This document shows positions 24,995 to 34,064 of a stretch of 64,000 nucleotides of DNA, piece by piece. The translations under genes and the position numbers were made by a program. The number at the start of each line of letters is the position of its first letter. Positions within the stretch are counted from its first letter, which is position 1. The stretch is from Chryseobacterium sp. Leaf405. Its GTDB lineage: Bacteria > Bacteroidota > Bacteroidia > Flavobacteriales > Weeksellaceae. The notes under the pieces were generated by a model that was not told the origin of the DNA, did not search any database, and saw only the letters and a list, made by a program, of their open reading frames with translations. The stretch lies in assembly GCF_001425355.1 (NCBI RefSeq), contig NZ_LMQN01000001.1, positions 60,489 through 124,488 on the forward strand. The letters run 5' to 3'.

Positions 24995-25930
24995 CTAAGA
25001 ATGATTATTTTGAGACAATTCTTCTGCTTCATCCATTAGTTTGATATAAGTAGAATATCTGGAATGTTGAATTTCTCCGGTTTCTAAAGAATCAAGTACG
25101 GCGCATTTTGGCTCGTTGATGTGAAGACAGTTGTGATATTTACACTCTTCTCTCTTTTTGAAGATTTCTGGAAAATAATGTTGTACTTCTTCTTTTTGGA
25201 TATCGATCATGGCGAACTCACGAACCCCTGGTGTATCAATTACATTTCCTCCAAAATGCCAGAAATGCATCTGCGCAAAAGTAGTAGTATGTTTTCCTTT
25301 TAAATTAGTATCAGAAATTTCCGATGTTTTTAAGTTCAAATCAGGCTGTAAAGCATTCACTAAAGTAGATTTTCCACAACCGGAATGACCGAAAAATACA
25401 GAAGTTTTGTCTTTCAGTAAATCCTGCAGCTGATCTAAATTTAATCTTGAATATGAAGATATCTCTAATGTTTCATATCCAATTTCATTATAATGAAATT
25501 CTACATCTTTTACGATTTCAATTTCTTCTTCATGCAAAACATCAATTTTGTTGAATAAAATTAACGGAGTAATATTATATGCTTCACAACAAGCCAGAAA
25601 TCGGTCAAGAAAACCAAGCGAAGTTTCAGGATGTTTTAATGTGAAAATAAAGCAGGCTACATCAATATTTGAAGCAATAATGTGCGCTTCTTTAGAAAGG
25701 TTTACAGATTTTCTGATCAGGTAATTTCTGCGCGGATCAATTTTGGTAATCCATGCAACATCATCCTGCTCCAGTTGAAATTCCACAAAATCTCCCACAG
25801 CAAGCGGATTCGTAAGCCTGGTTTTGATTAATTTAAATTTTCCACGAATTCTTGCTTCAAAAATTCTATTGGTTTCCATTTCCAAAACCTGATACCAACT
25901 TCCTGTAGATTTAATGATTTTTCCTTTCAT
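24995..25930 (-). CDS. rsgA: Ribosome small-subunit-dependent GTPase A
   Basis: A 311-residue circularly permuted GTPase that checks late 30S subunit maturation. An N-terminal OB domain precedes G4 (LFNKIDVL), then G1 (FGHSGCGKSTL) and G3 (DTPGVREF), in the permuted order typical of RsgA. The C-terminal zinc knuckle is CKYHNCLHINEPKC. A possible -7 element lies 15-22 nt upstream (CAAAGATA on the plus strand, 25945-25952). Monocistronic. Confidence 0.96.
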   Translation of the reverse strand: MKGKIIKSTGSWYQVLEMETNRIFEARIRGKFKLIKTRLTNPLAVGDFVEFQLEQDDVAWITKIDPRRNYLIRKSVNLSKEAHIIASNIDVACFIFTLKHPETSLGFLDRFLACCEAYNITPLILFNKIDVLHEEEIEIVKDVEFHYNEIGYETLEISSYSRLNLDQLQDLLKDKTSVFFGHSGCGKSTLVNALQPDLNLKTSEISDTNLKGKHTTTFAQMHFWHFGGNVIDTPGVREFAMIDIQKEEVQHYFPEIFKKREECKYHNCLHINEPKCAVLDSLETGEIQHSRYSTYIKLMDEAEELSQNNHS

Positions 25931-25944
25931 ACTTTAAGATGATA

Positions 25945-25952
25945 CAAAGATA
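25945..25952 (-). promoter_or_regulatory. -7 element TATCTTTG of rsgA
   Basis: The minus strand reads TATCTTTG, matching TAnnTTTG, leaving a short leader before the ATG at 25930. Confidence 0.45.
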
Positions 25953-26052
25953 AGCAATTAGGATTATGTTTGAGAGTTTAAAAGACGTAGAGTTTAATGT
26001 TTATCAGCACAATTATTCTCATCATTTAAGCCTCTTAAACTCTCAAATTTAA

Positions 26053-27132
26053 TTATCTATCAATCATAATGCTATTCTGAACCTCAATCGATTCTTCATG
26101 AATCATCTTGAAAACTTTCTCAATAAACTCTTTGGACATACCGGTTTCAACAGCTTTTTGTGTTGCATATTCTGTAATTACTTTCCAACGTTCCGGCTGA
26201 AAAATAGCGATGTCATTTTCTTTTTTAAGTTTACCAATTTTCTCGGAAATTTTCATTCTTTGGGAAAGAAGTTCGATCAACTGAAAATCAATATCTGAAA
26301 TCAACGTTCTGTGTCTTCCCATATCACCTTCAAAACCAGCTAAATCTGTACTTCTTACTTTTAGATTGCTGATCAATTCTCCCAAAACTTCGGGTGTAAT
26401 CTGTTGTGCAGCATCACTCCACGCTTCATCGGGATTGCTGTGTGTTTCGATAATAGCACCCTGGTAACCTACATTTAGTGCCTCTTGAGTAATATCTGCC
26501 AACCCCGTTCTGTTTCCACAAATGTGTGAAGGATCAATCAACATCGGAATATTCGGGAACTGACTTTTAAAATCCAAAGCAATCTGCCAGTTAGGATTAT
26601 TTCTGTATTTTGTTTTCTGGTACGTTGAAAACCCTCTGTGAATAACACCTAAATTATTAATATCCTGTCCTAAAAGTCTTTCCAGTGCGCCAATCCATAA
26701 TGCTAAATCAGGATTCACAGGATTTTTCACTAAAACAGTTTTATTTGTTCCTTTTAAAGCCATTGCAATTTCCTGAACCGTAAACGGATTCACAGTAGAA
26801 CGTGCCCCAATCCAAAGAATATCTACATCTGCTTCCAATGCTGCAAAAACGTGATGTGCATTCGCAACTTCCGTCGCTGTTTTAAATCCATATTCTTCTT
26901 TTACTTTTTTTAACCAATTTAAACCAATAACCCCAACTCCCTCAAATCCATTGGGTTTTGTGCGTGGTTTCCAGATTCCTGCACGGAAAATCGGAACATT
27001 TGCATTAGTTTCCCTGATTCGTTTTGCTGTTTCCAACATCTGAGCTTCACTTTCTGCACTACACGGTCCTGCAATCATCATAGGCTGAGAAAACTCATTG
27101 ATCCAGTCGTTTTTTAAATCCTTTAAATTCAT
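26053..27132 (-). CDS. Bifunctional DAHP synthase / chorismate mutase (AroQ)
   Basis: A 359-residue fusion. Residues 1-260 are a KDO8P-type DAHP synthase (MIAGPCSAESEAQM, RAGIWKPRTKPNGFEG, IDPSHICGNR) making the first shikimate intermediate; residues about 268-359 are an AroQ chorismate mutase (DIDFQLIELLSQRM, the helical Arg-Lys-Glu pattern, KVFKMIHEESIEVQ). This gene order, with the mutase at the C-terminus, is typical of Bacteroidota and couples pathway entry to chorismate use. The mutase domain probably also gives feedback control. A 530-bp upstream region precedes it. Confidence 0.93.
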   Translation of the reverse strand: MNLKDLKNDWINEFSQPMMIAGPCSAESEAQMLETAKRIRETNANVPIFRAGIWKPRTKPNGFEGVGVIGLNWLKKVKEEYGFKTATEVANAHHVFAALEADVDILWIGARSTVNPFTVQEIAMALKGTNKTVLVKNPVNPDLALWIGALERLLGQDINNLGVIHRGFSTYQKTKYRNNPNWQIALDFKSQFPNIPMLIDPSHICGNRTGLADITQEALNVGYQGAIIETHSNPDEAWSDAAQQITPEVLGELISNLKVRSTDLAGFEGDMGRHRTLISDIDFQLIELLSQRMKISEKIGKLKKENDIAIFQPERWKVITEYATQKAVETGMSKEFIEKVFKMIHEESIEVQNSIMIDR

Positions 27133-27665
27133 ATCTAATTTATTTTTCTTATTTTATTATTGAGACAACAGCAATTTGCATTATAAAATTTAATTTATAA
27201 TTTCTTTTCAAAAATGCCGTTAAAAAATGTTTTTGTGGAGGAAGGAATTTCGAAATAAATCAAATATTCCTAAATTTTTGAGAAAGAAATTTAGTTAGCA
27301 GTACCAATAAAATCGATAATACTTTCTAAAATTTCTAAGATAACCAAATGAAAAGTCAAAATAGCGGCTGAAAATTTCAGCAGCTGTAAAACCAAGCTGG
27401 CTTTTAGACTTATGTGAGATAAATTGTTCCACTTTTTAGAGTTGTGAATCGTCTATTTCTAACTTTTCAATATTAATTTATTTGCCGGAAAAATTGATTT
27501 TCTTAACAAATATTGGACAAATATATAAAATTTATTTTAAAATAACCTTTTGTGCCCAATTAATTTAATGCAAGAATTCGACTTTGAATTAGTCATTCTA
27601 TTACTAAATTCCTTATTGAAGAACGATAATTTTAAACTAATTAATACTTAGATGACACTTAGAAT
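27133..27665. other. Long AT-rich intergenic region upstream of the aromatic gene
   Basis: About 530 bp between dnaX and the DAHP synthase gene. I see no aromatic-rich leader peptide; the only small minus-strand frame next to the gene is MQIAVVSIIK. A palindrome GCTGAAAATTTCAGC sits at 27367-27381. A promoter or leader for the aromatic gene must be here but is not identifiable. Confidence 0.5.
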
Positions 27666-29368
27666 TTATGTCAGATCAAATTTCATAAGATCATCAAGAT
27701 CTTTCAGAAATGGATTTTTCTCAATAAATTTTTCAAAAATTTTCTTTTTGGTCATTACTTCAACTTTAAGATTTTCAAAATCTCTCTTATATTCAATTTC
27801 AATAGAAAAATTGTGAACCTTTGTTTTAAAATGATTGAAAAATTCCCTGCTTATTTTATCAAACTCTGTTTTTGCAGAATCAGATGGATAGGAAACCGTA
27901 ATCTGATTTTCATCTGATTTAATCATCTTAAAAGTTTTTACCGCATTGAAAACAAAAGTATCTTTTCTTTGGAGCTGTTTCAAGAATAAATTCCATTCTG
28001 TCTGCAAATCTGTATCTGTAAAATGATTTTCCGGAAGTTTTTCTGTGGCTGCAACAGTTGTTTCTTCCTCTTTAGGTTTTTCTTCTTTATTTAAAAAAGA
28101 ATTGATACTAAATCCTGTAGAAATTCCCTGTCTGGATAAAGGTTTAGATGTTTTTTGAACTTCAACTTCCTGAGGCTTATTAAGTTCAACAGCCTGTTTC
28201 TGTTCAACCTTTTCAGATGTTATTTCTTTGAGTGGCTCAGCAGATTTTATTTCCTGTTTTTCACTAAGAAACGGTGCGAGTATTAAGAACTTTTTTTTTT
28301 AGCAACGTCTAAATCAGCCGTCAGAGAAGTCAATTGCATTAAAGCAATTTCAACAGTAAGTCGTGGATTTTTGGAATTTTTATAATTAATATCTGCGTGA
28401 TTACAGATCTCAATGGCATCAATTAATTGCTGGGCGTTCCATTTTTGACCTTGCTCAACGAATTTGGCTTTGGTTTTCTCTCCTACCTCGATAAGTTCGA
28501 TGGTTGAAGCATTCTGAGCCATCATCAAATCTCTGAAATGATTTCCTAATCCGGCTATGAATATGTGCGGATCGAAACCTTTTTTAACAATTTCATTAAA
28601 AGCAAAAAGTACTTCAGGAATTTTATTTTCTTTGGCTAAATCAACAATTTTCAGATATTGATCATAATCGAGAATATTTAAAACTTCAGCAGCTTTTGCC
28701 AACGTAATATTCTTTTGTGAAAACGTGGAGAGTCTGTCAAAAATAGACAACGCATCTCTCAACGCACCATCAGCTTTCTGAGCAATAAGATATAAAGCAT
28801 CATCTTCGTATTGAATGTTCTCTTTCTGAGCGATTTTTCTGAGATGATCCTGAATATCTTCAATCACAATTCTTTTAAAATCATAAATCTGACAACGCGA
28901 TAAAATTGTCGGAATGATTTTATGCTTTTCGGTTGTTGCTAAGATAAAAATAGCGTGAGCAGGAGGTTCTTCCAGTGTTTTCAGGAATGCATTGAAGGCG
29001 GCAGAAGACAGCATATGAACCTCGTCGATAATATATACTTTGTACTTACCTACCTGCGGTGCAAAACGAACCTGATCGATCAACTCTCTGATGTCATCAA
29101 CAGAGTTATTGGAAGCAGCATCCAGCTCATAAATGTTATAAGCAAAACCGTCTTCTGAAACAGAGCCGTCTTTTTCGTTGATCTTTCTCGCCAAAATCCT
29201 GGCACAAGTAGTCTTACCCACTCCACGGGGACCGCAGAACAGCAATGCCTGTGCTAATTGATTTTCTTCAATAGCATGTTCTAAAGTATCCGTAATATGA
29301 GATTGTCCGACAACAGTATCAAACTGCCGCGGACGATATTTTCTTGCAGATACAATAAAATTTTCCAT
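27666..29368 (-). CDS. dnaX: DNA polymerase III gamma/tau subunit, split by a frameshift site
   Basis: Frame 0 (29368 to 28283) gives a 361-residue gamma-like protein: Walker A FCGPRGVGKTTC (residues 46-53), DEVHMLSSAAFN, and the sensor region LSRCQIY. It ends two codons after ten consecutive A residues (28291-28300). The -1 frame continues without stop as KFLILAPFLSEKQE through a Pro/Glu-rich linker to a tau-like C-terminal domain (QTEWNLFLKQLQRKD) ending at 27666, 567 residues in all. The clamp-loader zinc cysteines are absent from residues 60-80. Slippage would make tau; a sequencing error is the alternative. Confidence 0.88.
28291..28300 (-). other. Poly-A slippery run in dnaX
   Basis: Ten A residues on the coding strand (AAA AAA AAA AGT TCT TAA in frame 0). 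A -1 ribosomal slip, or one extra A from polymerase slippage, joins the gamma part to the tau C-terminal frame. Confidence 0.75.
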
Positions 29369-29465
29369 TGGCCAAAAGTAAGAAATATAGTTTTAATTTG
29401 AAAATGAAAACTCTCAAATTATCAATAAACTCAATTTTGGTCAATAGGAAAACTTTTTTTCATCA

Positions 29466-30095
29466 TTATTTTTCTTCGTAAGCAAAATCGATAATTTCAG
29501 TAATAGCTTTTTCGATTTCTTTTCTACCATCTTCGCTTTTCAGATCAATACCGCAGAATACGCTGGCATTGTATGCTGTGTAAAGATTCAGATAATAAGC
29601 TCCCGAAACCAAAAGTGCAGCAATTGCACGGTATCTCGTCGATTTATCTTTGAAGTGAGGATCTACGATATTTTTAAAAAGCAACTCTCCTGCTTCTTCT
29701 CTGTCATCGGCTACTTTTTTTAGAATAGGTTTTCCTTCAGAAAGCCCCCAAAGAATAATTTTCTGAAGCTCTTTATTTCTTCTGATTTGTTCAAACTGAT
29801 TAAGAATAGCAACTTTAGACATTTCCTTACCTCCGTCACTAAAATCTACATGAAGTTCTTCCTGACCTGTTCTACTCCAATAATCCTGAGATCTGATATA
29901 CTCGTCTATAAGTTTTTCGGTACTTCCAAAATACTCATAAATAAGCTTTTTATCAAAGCCGGCAACAGCAGCTATCTTGCTTACTTTCAGCCCTGAATAG
30001 CCTTTTGTTCTTAAAATTTTTCCAACTGCGGCCAACAGTTTTTGTTTAGTTTTTTCTTTGTCCCTGATGGGACCTTGTACAACTTTTCTAGGCAT
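29466..30095 (-). CDS. TetR/AcrR family transcriptional regulator
   Basis: A 209-residue regulator. The N-terminal HTH (residues about 15-60; TKGYSGLKVSKIAAVAGFD then KKLIYEYFGSTEKLIDEYI) is typical of TetR; the rest is the helical ligand and dimerisation domain. It starts 6 nt after the alpha-oxoamine synthase stop on the same strand, so the two are probably co-transcribed and it may control that lipid gene or its own operon. The ligand is unknown. Confidence 0.9.
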   Translation of the reverse strand: MPRKVVQGPIRDKEKTKQKLLAAVGKILRTKGYSGLKVSKIAAVAGFDKKLIYEYFGSTEKLIDEYIRSQDYWSRTGQEELHVDFSDGGKEMSKVAILNQFEQIRRNKELQKIILWGLSEGKPILKKVADDREEAGELLFKNIVDPHFKDKSTRYRAIAALLVSGAYYLNLYTAYNASVFCGIDLKSEDGRKEIEKAITEIIDFAYEEK

Positions 30096-30101
30096 TTGTT
30101 A

Positions 30102-31361
30102 TTATTTTTTCGCAATATGCAATTTTTTATTGATATCCTCAAATGCATTGAGGGTTTTATCAAGATGTTGTATCTCATGTGTTGCGGTAACACTCATTCT
30201 GATACGACCATTTTTCCTTGCTACAGCAGGATACATAATAGGGTTTGTATAGACCCCTCTGTCCAGTAGCATTTTTCCTATATCTAATGTTAAATGGGGA
30301 TCTCCTATTTTTACCGGCACAACCGCAGAACATGTAGTTCCGGTGTCTAATCCCAACTCATCCAATCCTTTTTTCAAGTAATTGATATTTTCCCAAAGTT
30401 TAAATCGTAAGTGCGGTTCTTCATCAATTAAATCGATTGCTCTAATAATTCCGGCAGCAGTTCCCGGAGCAATTGTCGCCGAAAATATCTGCTGACGCGA
30501 TTGAAATCTGATGAAATTGATAAGATTTTTATTCGCTATTACATATCCTCCAAGATTACCAAAAGTCTTACTGAAAGTTCCCGTTATAATATCAATTTTA
30601 TCTAATAAACCGGTATCTTCAATTGTTCCTCTTCCTGTTTTACCTAAAATACCTACTCCATGAACATCATCGATCATCAAATAGGCATTATATTTTTTGA
30701 CTAATTTATAAATTTCTTCAATAGGCGCAGTATCCCCATCTTGAGAATAGACCCCATCTATAACGACTAGCTTTGTACGGTATTTATCTTCAGAAGTTTT
30801 TAATATATGTTCTAAAGCAGCAAGATCGTTATGAGGAAATGTTTTCCTGTTTGTCAGAATGCAACCTTCATAAACGCTGGCATGTACTGCCATATCTAAA
30901 ATTGCAATATCTTCTTTCTGAAGCAAAATCTGCAAAGTGGCACTGTTTGCTGTATAACCTGTTGTAAATGTTACCGCTTCATCCCCTGTTCTTCCAAAAA
31001 ACTCAGCAATTTTTGTTTCAAGTTCATTGTGGTAAGAATAATATCCACCAATAAGAGGTGTAGCTGCTGAACCTGCACCAAATTTCTCAATACCTTTAAT
31101 CGCAGCCTGCTTTACCTTGGGGTGTTGCGTAAGCCCCAAATAATCACTGGTGACGAAGCTTACCATTTCTTTTGTTGCCTCTTCTTCATCACCAATATTC
31201 ATCACAGAGCTACATCCCGTATTGTTCTGTAATCTGTATCGGTGACCGTTTGTTTTCATGTATTCGATGAAATCATAATAGATGTCTGCTCGGTCCATCA
31301 TATCATATCCAGGGATATTTTCAAAATCCTTGAATGTCGCTGTTGAAAAGTTAATGTTCAT
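30102..31361 (-). CDS. Alpha-oxoamine synthase (serine palmitoyltransferase / cysteate acyltransferase type)
   Basis: About 419 residues; I start at MNINFSTATFKDFEN, since the longer upstream extension is hydrophobic and not family-like. FVTSDYLGLTQHPKVK, GSAATPLIGGYYSYHNELE, VIDGVYSQDGDTAPIEEI, MIDDVHGVGILG and the PLP-lysine motif GTFSKTFGNLGGYV define the family, which condenses an amino acid with an acyl-CoA or acyl-ACP. The VYSxDGD motif and Bacteroidota context favour a sphingolipid or capnine-type sulfonolipid first step over biotin synthesis. Substrate not provable here. The TetR gene follows. Confidence 0.85.
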   Translation of the reverse strand: MNINFSTATFKDFENIPGYDMMDRADIYYDFIEYMKTNGHRYRLQNNTGCSSVMNIGDEEEATKEMVSFVTSDYLGLTQHPKVKQAAIKGIEKFGAGSAATPLIGGYYSYHNELETKIAEFFGRTGDEAVTFTTGYTANSATLQILLQKEDIAILDMAVHASVYEGCILTNRKTFPHNDLAALEHILKTSEDKYRTKLVVIDGVYSQDGDTAPIEEIYKLVKKYNAYLMIDDVHGVGILGKTGRGTIEDTGLLDKIDIITGTFSKTFGNLGGYVIANKNLINFIRFQSRQQIFSATIAPGTAAGIIRAIDLIDEEPHLRFKLWENINYLKKGLDELGLDTGTTCSAVVPVKIGDPHLTLDIGKMLLDRGVYTNPIMYPAVARKNGRIRMSVTATHEIQHLDKTLNAFEDINKKLHIAKK

Positions 31362-31586
31362 CCTTAATTTGTTAGCTGTTAATACTAACAAATATATGAT
31401 TAATTCAAAAAAATATATATTAATATTGCAATAATATTTATTATGCATGAAATATTTTTACTAAAAACTCTTAAATTGAAAACATATTCGTAATACAACT
31501 CCATTATTTCAATTAAAAAAAATAATTACATTTTTTGTGCAACCCATTAACAGTTAAATATTTATTCATTATTATGAGAAATAACT

Positions 31587-32342
31587 CTAATTAGGCTTGC
31601 TATCTACAACTGCTTTTACTGAATTTTTAACATTAAGTTTTATCAGTATATTCTGGCGATGTCTACTGACTGTATTAACGCTTATAGAAAGGAAATCCGC
31701 AATTTCTTTGCTGGTAAAACCCTCACCGATCAGCTTCAGAATTTCCAATTCCCTCTTGGACAGAATATTTTTATAATTTAATTTATCTTCAACAACTATA
31801 TTTCCTTTTTCAGAATTAATAATTAGAAATTCAGAAGGCAAAACTTTTGACTGATCTAAAGCAATATTATATAAGCAAAGTGCAAATCTCAATTTCTTAT
31901 TAAATTCAGAATAAAAATAGAACATCCGATGCTGAATAAAACGATAATTATCGTCCTTATCTTTTATTCTCATTCTTGACAAAACACTGTAATCCGCTCG
32001 CTCTTCATTTTTCAGTGATTCCAGCAGTTGAAAAAAACGCAATTCATGAATATACTTTTTAAGTTTATCGTCCGGGTGAATTTTTTTCAAAATTTCTTCT
32101 TCCCAAATTGAATCTATTACAACAGGATTTTCTGTAAACGACAAACCCAATTCAGAAATAATCCCTGAAGTGTAAACATAGCTTTTATTATGTTGCATAT
32201 CACTTAAAACAGCGATAGAATTTTCAATTTTGGAATAGGTAAGAGCAATATTTTTATAGACTTCAATATCAAGTATACATTTTCCGCTCTTCTCTGAATT
32301 TATTTGAAGAAGTTGATCGTTCAGCTTTTTTACAATTTCCAT
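31587..32342 (-). CDS. LuxR-type HTH regulator with PAS-like sensor
   Basis: A 251-residue regulator. Residues about 30-165 form a PAS-like domain (KKIHPDDKLKKYIHE, YRFIQHRMFYF), and the C-terminus is a LuxR/GerE HTH (LSKRELEILKLIGEGFTSKE, SISVNTVSRHRQNIL). There is no receiver domain, so control is not by a standard phosphorelay. This architecture is common in flavobacteria. It is divergent from the DUF1349 gene with about 97 bp between them. Confidence 0.85.
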   Translation of the reverse strand: MEIVKKLNDQLLQINSEKSGKCILDIEVYKNIALTYSKIENSIAVLSDMQHNKSYVYTSGIISELGLSFTENPVVIDSIWEEEILKKIHPDDKLKKYIHELRFFQLLESLKNEERADYSVLSRMRIKDKDDNYRFIQHRMFYFYSEFNKKLRFALCLYNIALDQSKVLPSEFLIINSEKGNIVVEDKLNYKNILSKRELEILKLIGEGFTSKEIADFLSISVNTVSRHRQNILIKLNVKNSVKAVVDSKPN

Positions 32343-32364
32343 GAAAAATGGTTATTTATAAGTA

Positions 32365-32395
32365 TTGATGAAAGGTATTAGAAATTATACTTTTG
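32365..32395 (+). promoter_or_regulatory. Promoter of the DUF1349 gene
   Basis: TTG (32365-32367) and TACTTTTG (32388-32395) separated by 20 nt match the Bacteroidota consensus. It supports the start at 32440 rather than an upstream ATG lying inside the promoter. Confidence 0.6.
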
Positions 32396-32439
32396 CTAAA
32401 ATAATCATTTACAATCAGTTTATTTCTCAATTTAAGAAA

Positions 32440-33087
32440 ATGAAAAGAATATTTTTAAGTTTTTGTACATTTTTTCTCATTTCTAAAAACTTCGCACAGA
32501 CGTTAGAAAAAATGACATGGTTTAACGAGCCTGAAAAATGGGAAATCAAAAACAACAGTTTATCGATGTTTGTTACTCCGCAAAGTGATTACTGGAGAAT
32601 TTCTCATTACGGATTTACCGTTGATGATGCCCCTTTTCTATATGCGACGTATGGCGGAGAATTTGAAGCCAAAGTTAAAATCACCGGAAATTACAAAGTC
32701 AGGTTCGATCAAATGGGATTGATGCTGAGAATTGATAAAGAAAATTATATTAAAGCCGGAATTGAATTTGTTGACGGAAAATATAATCTGAGCACTGTTG
32801 TAACCCATACAACCAGCGATTGGAGCGTAATAACTTTAGACAAAATACCCTCTGCCGTCTGGATAAAAGCGGTGAGAAAACTTGATGCCGTTGAAATCTT
32901 CTATTCTTTTGATGATAAAAATTACGTAATGATGCGAAACGCTTACCTTCAGGATAATTCTCCTGTAATGGTTGGATTAATGGCGGCTTGCCCGGATGGA
33001 AACGGCTTTAATGCCGTTTTTGAAAATTTCAACGTAAAACATTTACCCGATTCACGTCGCCTGAAATGGCTTGAGAACAATAAGTAG
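32440..33087 (+). CDS. DUF1349 family exported protein
   Basis: About 215 residues with a signal peptide (MKRIFLSFCTFFLISKNFAQ). The mature protein is a concanavalin A-like beta sandwich of the DUF1349 type (KMTWFNEPEKWEIKN, DQMGLMLRIDKENYIKAGIE, VGLMAACPDGNGF). Relatives bind carbohydrates or modify glycosidase action; no catalytic pair is obvious. A well-placed promoter and terminator make it monocistronic. Confidence 0.85.
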   Translation: MKRIFLSFCTFFLISKNFAQTLEKMTWFNEPEKWEIKNNSLSMFVTPQSDYWRISHYGFTVDDAPFLYATYGGEFEAKVKITGNYKVRFDQMGLMLRIDKENYIKAGIEFVDGKYNLSTVVTHTTSDWSVITLDKIPSAVWIKAVRKLDAVEIFYSFDDKNYVMMRNAYLQDNSPVMVGLMAACPDGNGFNAVFENFNVKHLPDSRRLKWLENNK

Positions 33088-33121
33088 TTGGATTACATCC
33101 AAAATACATTCTAGTTTTATT

Positions 33122-33151
33122 AAACCTCTCAAGTTTTTGGGAGGTTTTTTT
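33122..33151 (+). terminator. Terminator after DUF1349 gene
   Basis: AAACCTC ... GAGGTTTTTTT stem with T tail, 35 nt after the stop. Confidence 0.75.
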
Positions 33152-33152
33152 A

Positions 33153-33187
33153 CAAAAAAAAGGAGATCCTCATAATAAAGATCTCCT
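33153..33187 (-). terminator. Minus-strand terminator without an obvious gene
   Basis: GGAGATC and GATCTCC form a perfect stem (33162-33186), followed on the minus strand by TTTTTTT. The region upstream on that strand (33188-33590) has only a 14-codon ORF (33282-33238), so the transcript it ends is unexplained. Confidence 0.65.
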
Positions 33188-33592
33188 ACTAACCGCTATA
33201 CATCTATCTTTATTAAAAGACATTTATGTAGAATGAACTAACCGGCCATGAAAACTGATGTAAATTTATGATGATAAGTCATTAAAAAGAAATAAAAGCT
33301 GTAGAACTAAACCTACACTTATGTAGATATTATTCTACGAAACGTATAATTAAAATAGTTCAAACTATAAAAAACATTTTAATTAAAAATATTGAATAGA
33401 TACCACAAAATTCACAATAATACCTTAGTATTAAAATAAAATAATGCATATTAACTGCATTTTATTACATATTTTTAATATTTTTGAAAAATATCACAGA
33501 ATTGGTTAGGTTTTTGAAGTTTAAAAATTTACATAAAAAGGCTACTTTCAATAGCAATTTTATCAACCACACCCACACAAAATAGTAATATC
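33188..33592. other. AT-rich intergenic region with possible minus-strand transcript
   Basis: About 400 bp. It contains overlapping TGTAGA/TCTACA words (33297-33345) able to fold, and a 14-residue minus-strand ORF before the terminator at 33153-33187. No recognisable gene. Confidence 0.4.
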
Positions 33593-33673
33593 ATGAAACC
33601 TGAAAAATTTACTTCAGTACGAAAAAAATTGGTCTTCCTATTGAAGAAGTCTTTCCCTGTACCCGTCCGTTGA
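33593..33673 (+). CDS. Possible 26-residue cationic peptide
   Basis: An ATG-to-TGA frame encodes MKPEKFTSVRKKLVFLLKKS followed by FPVPVR. It is basic with an amphipathic middle. It lies 58 nt before the 110-residue hypothetical gene. There is no clear ribosome-binding signal, and coding potential this short may be chance. Confidence 0.3.
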   Translation: MKPEKFTSVRKKLVFLLKKSFPVPVR

Positions 33674-33731
33674 TCTTCTGAATCATTAAATATTTCAATC
33701 TTTTTCCTTTAACTTTTAAACTTTTACGATC

Positions 33732-34064
33732 ATGATTTTTGAAGATGAACATTCTGTATTACAGGATAAGCACAATTTGTCGTTTACTAAACACACCATT
33801 AATTTCCACGGGGATAAGTCATTTATATTAAACTCTTTACAAAAAATAAAGAATAATACAATATGCAAATTAAAGAGGAAAACAATCAATAAACTCATTA
33901 AAGAATATACCCATCACCTAAATCAGTATATCGAAAATGAAGATATTAATTCGAAACCTGAAAACTATGAGCTTTCTCCTGTGTATGCGAGACAATCTTA
34001 TAATAAAGTGGTAAAAGAAGATGAGTACTTACAGAAAGTCTTAACTTTTTTAATGAATCAATAA
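33732..34064 (+). CDS. Hypothetical protein, 110 residues
   Basis: A polar, mostly helical protein with no signal peptide or membrane segment (for example CKLKRKTINKLIKEYTHHLN). I do not recognise a family. Its last 15 bases overlap the end of the convergent antiporter gene. Start and reality are moderately supported: it is the only long frame in the region and has normal local codon use. Confidence 0.55.
   Translation: MIFEDEHSVLQDKHNLSFTKHTINFHGDKSFILNSLQKIKNNTICKLKRKTINKLIKEYTHHLNQYIENEDINSKPENYELSPVYARQSYNKVVKEDEYLQKVLTFLMNQ

Noticed and set aside
27133..27665. Attenuator or leader peptide for the aromatic gene
   Set aside because: No run of Phe, Tyr or Trp codons and no terminator/antiterminator pair could be seen.
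31362..31448. 29-residue N-terminal extension of the alpha-oxoamine synthase
   Set aside because: Hydrophobic, AT-rich spacer translation; the family starts at the Met at 31361.
32365..32439. Upstream ATG for the DUF1349 gene
   Set aside because: This start would lie within the promoter (32365-32395) and hide a normal signal peptide.
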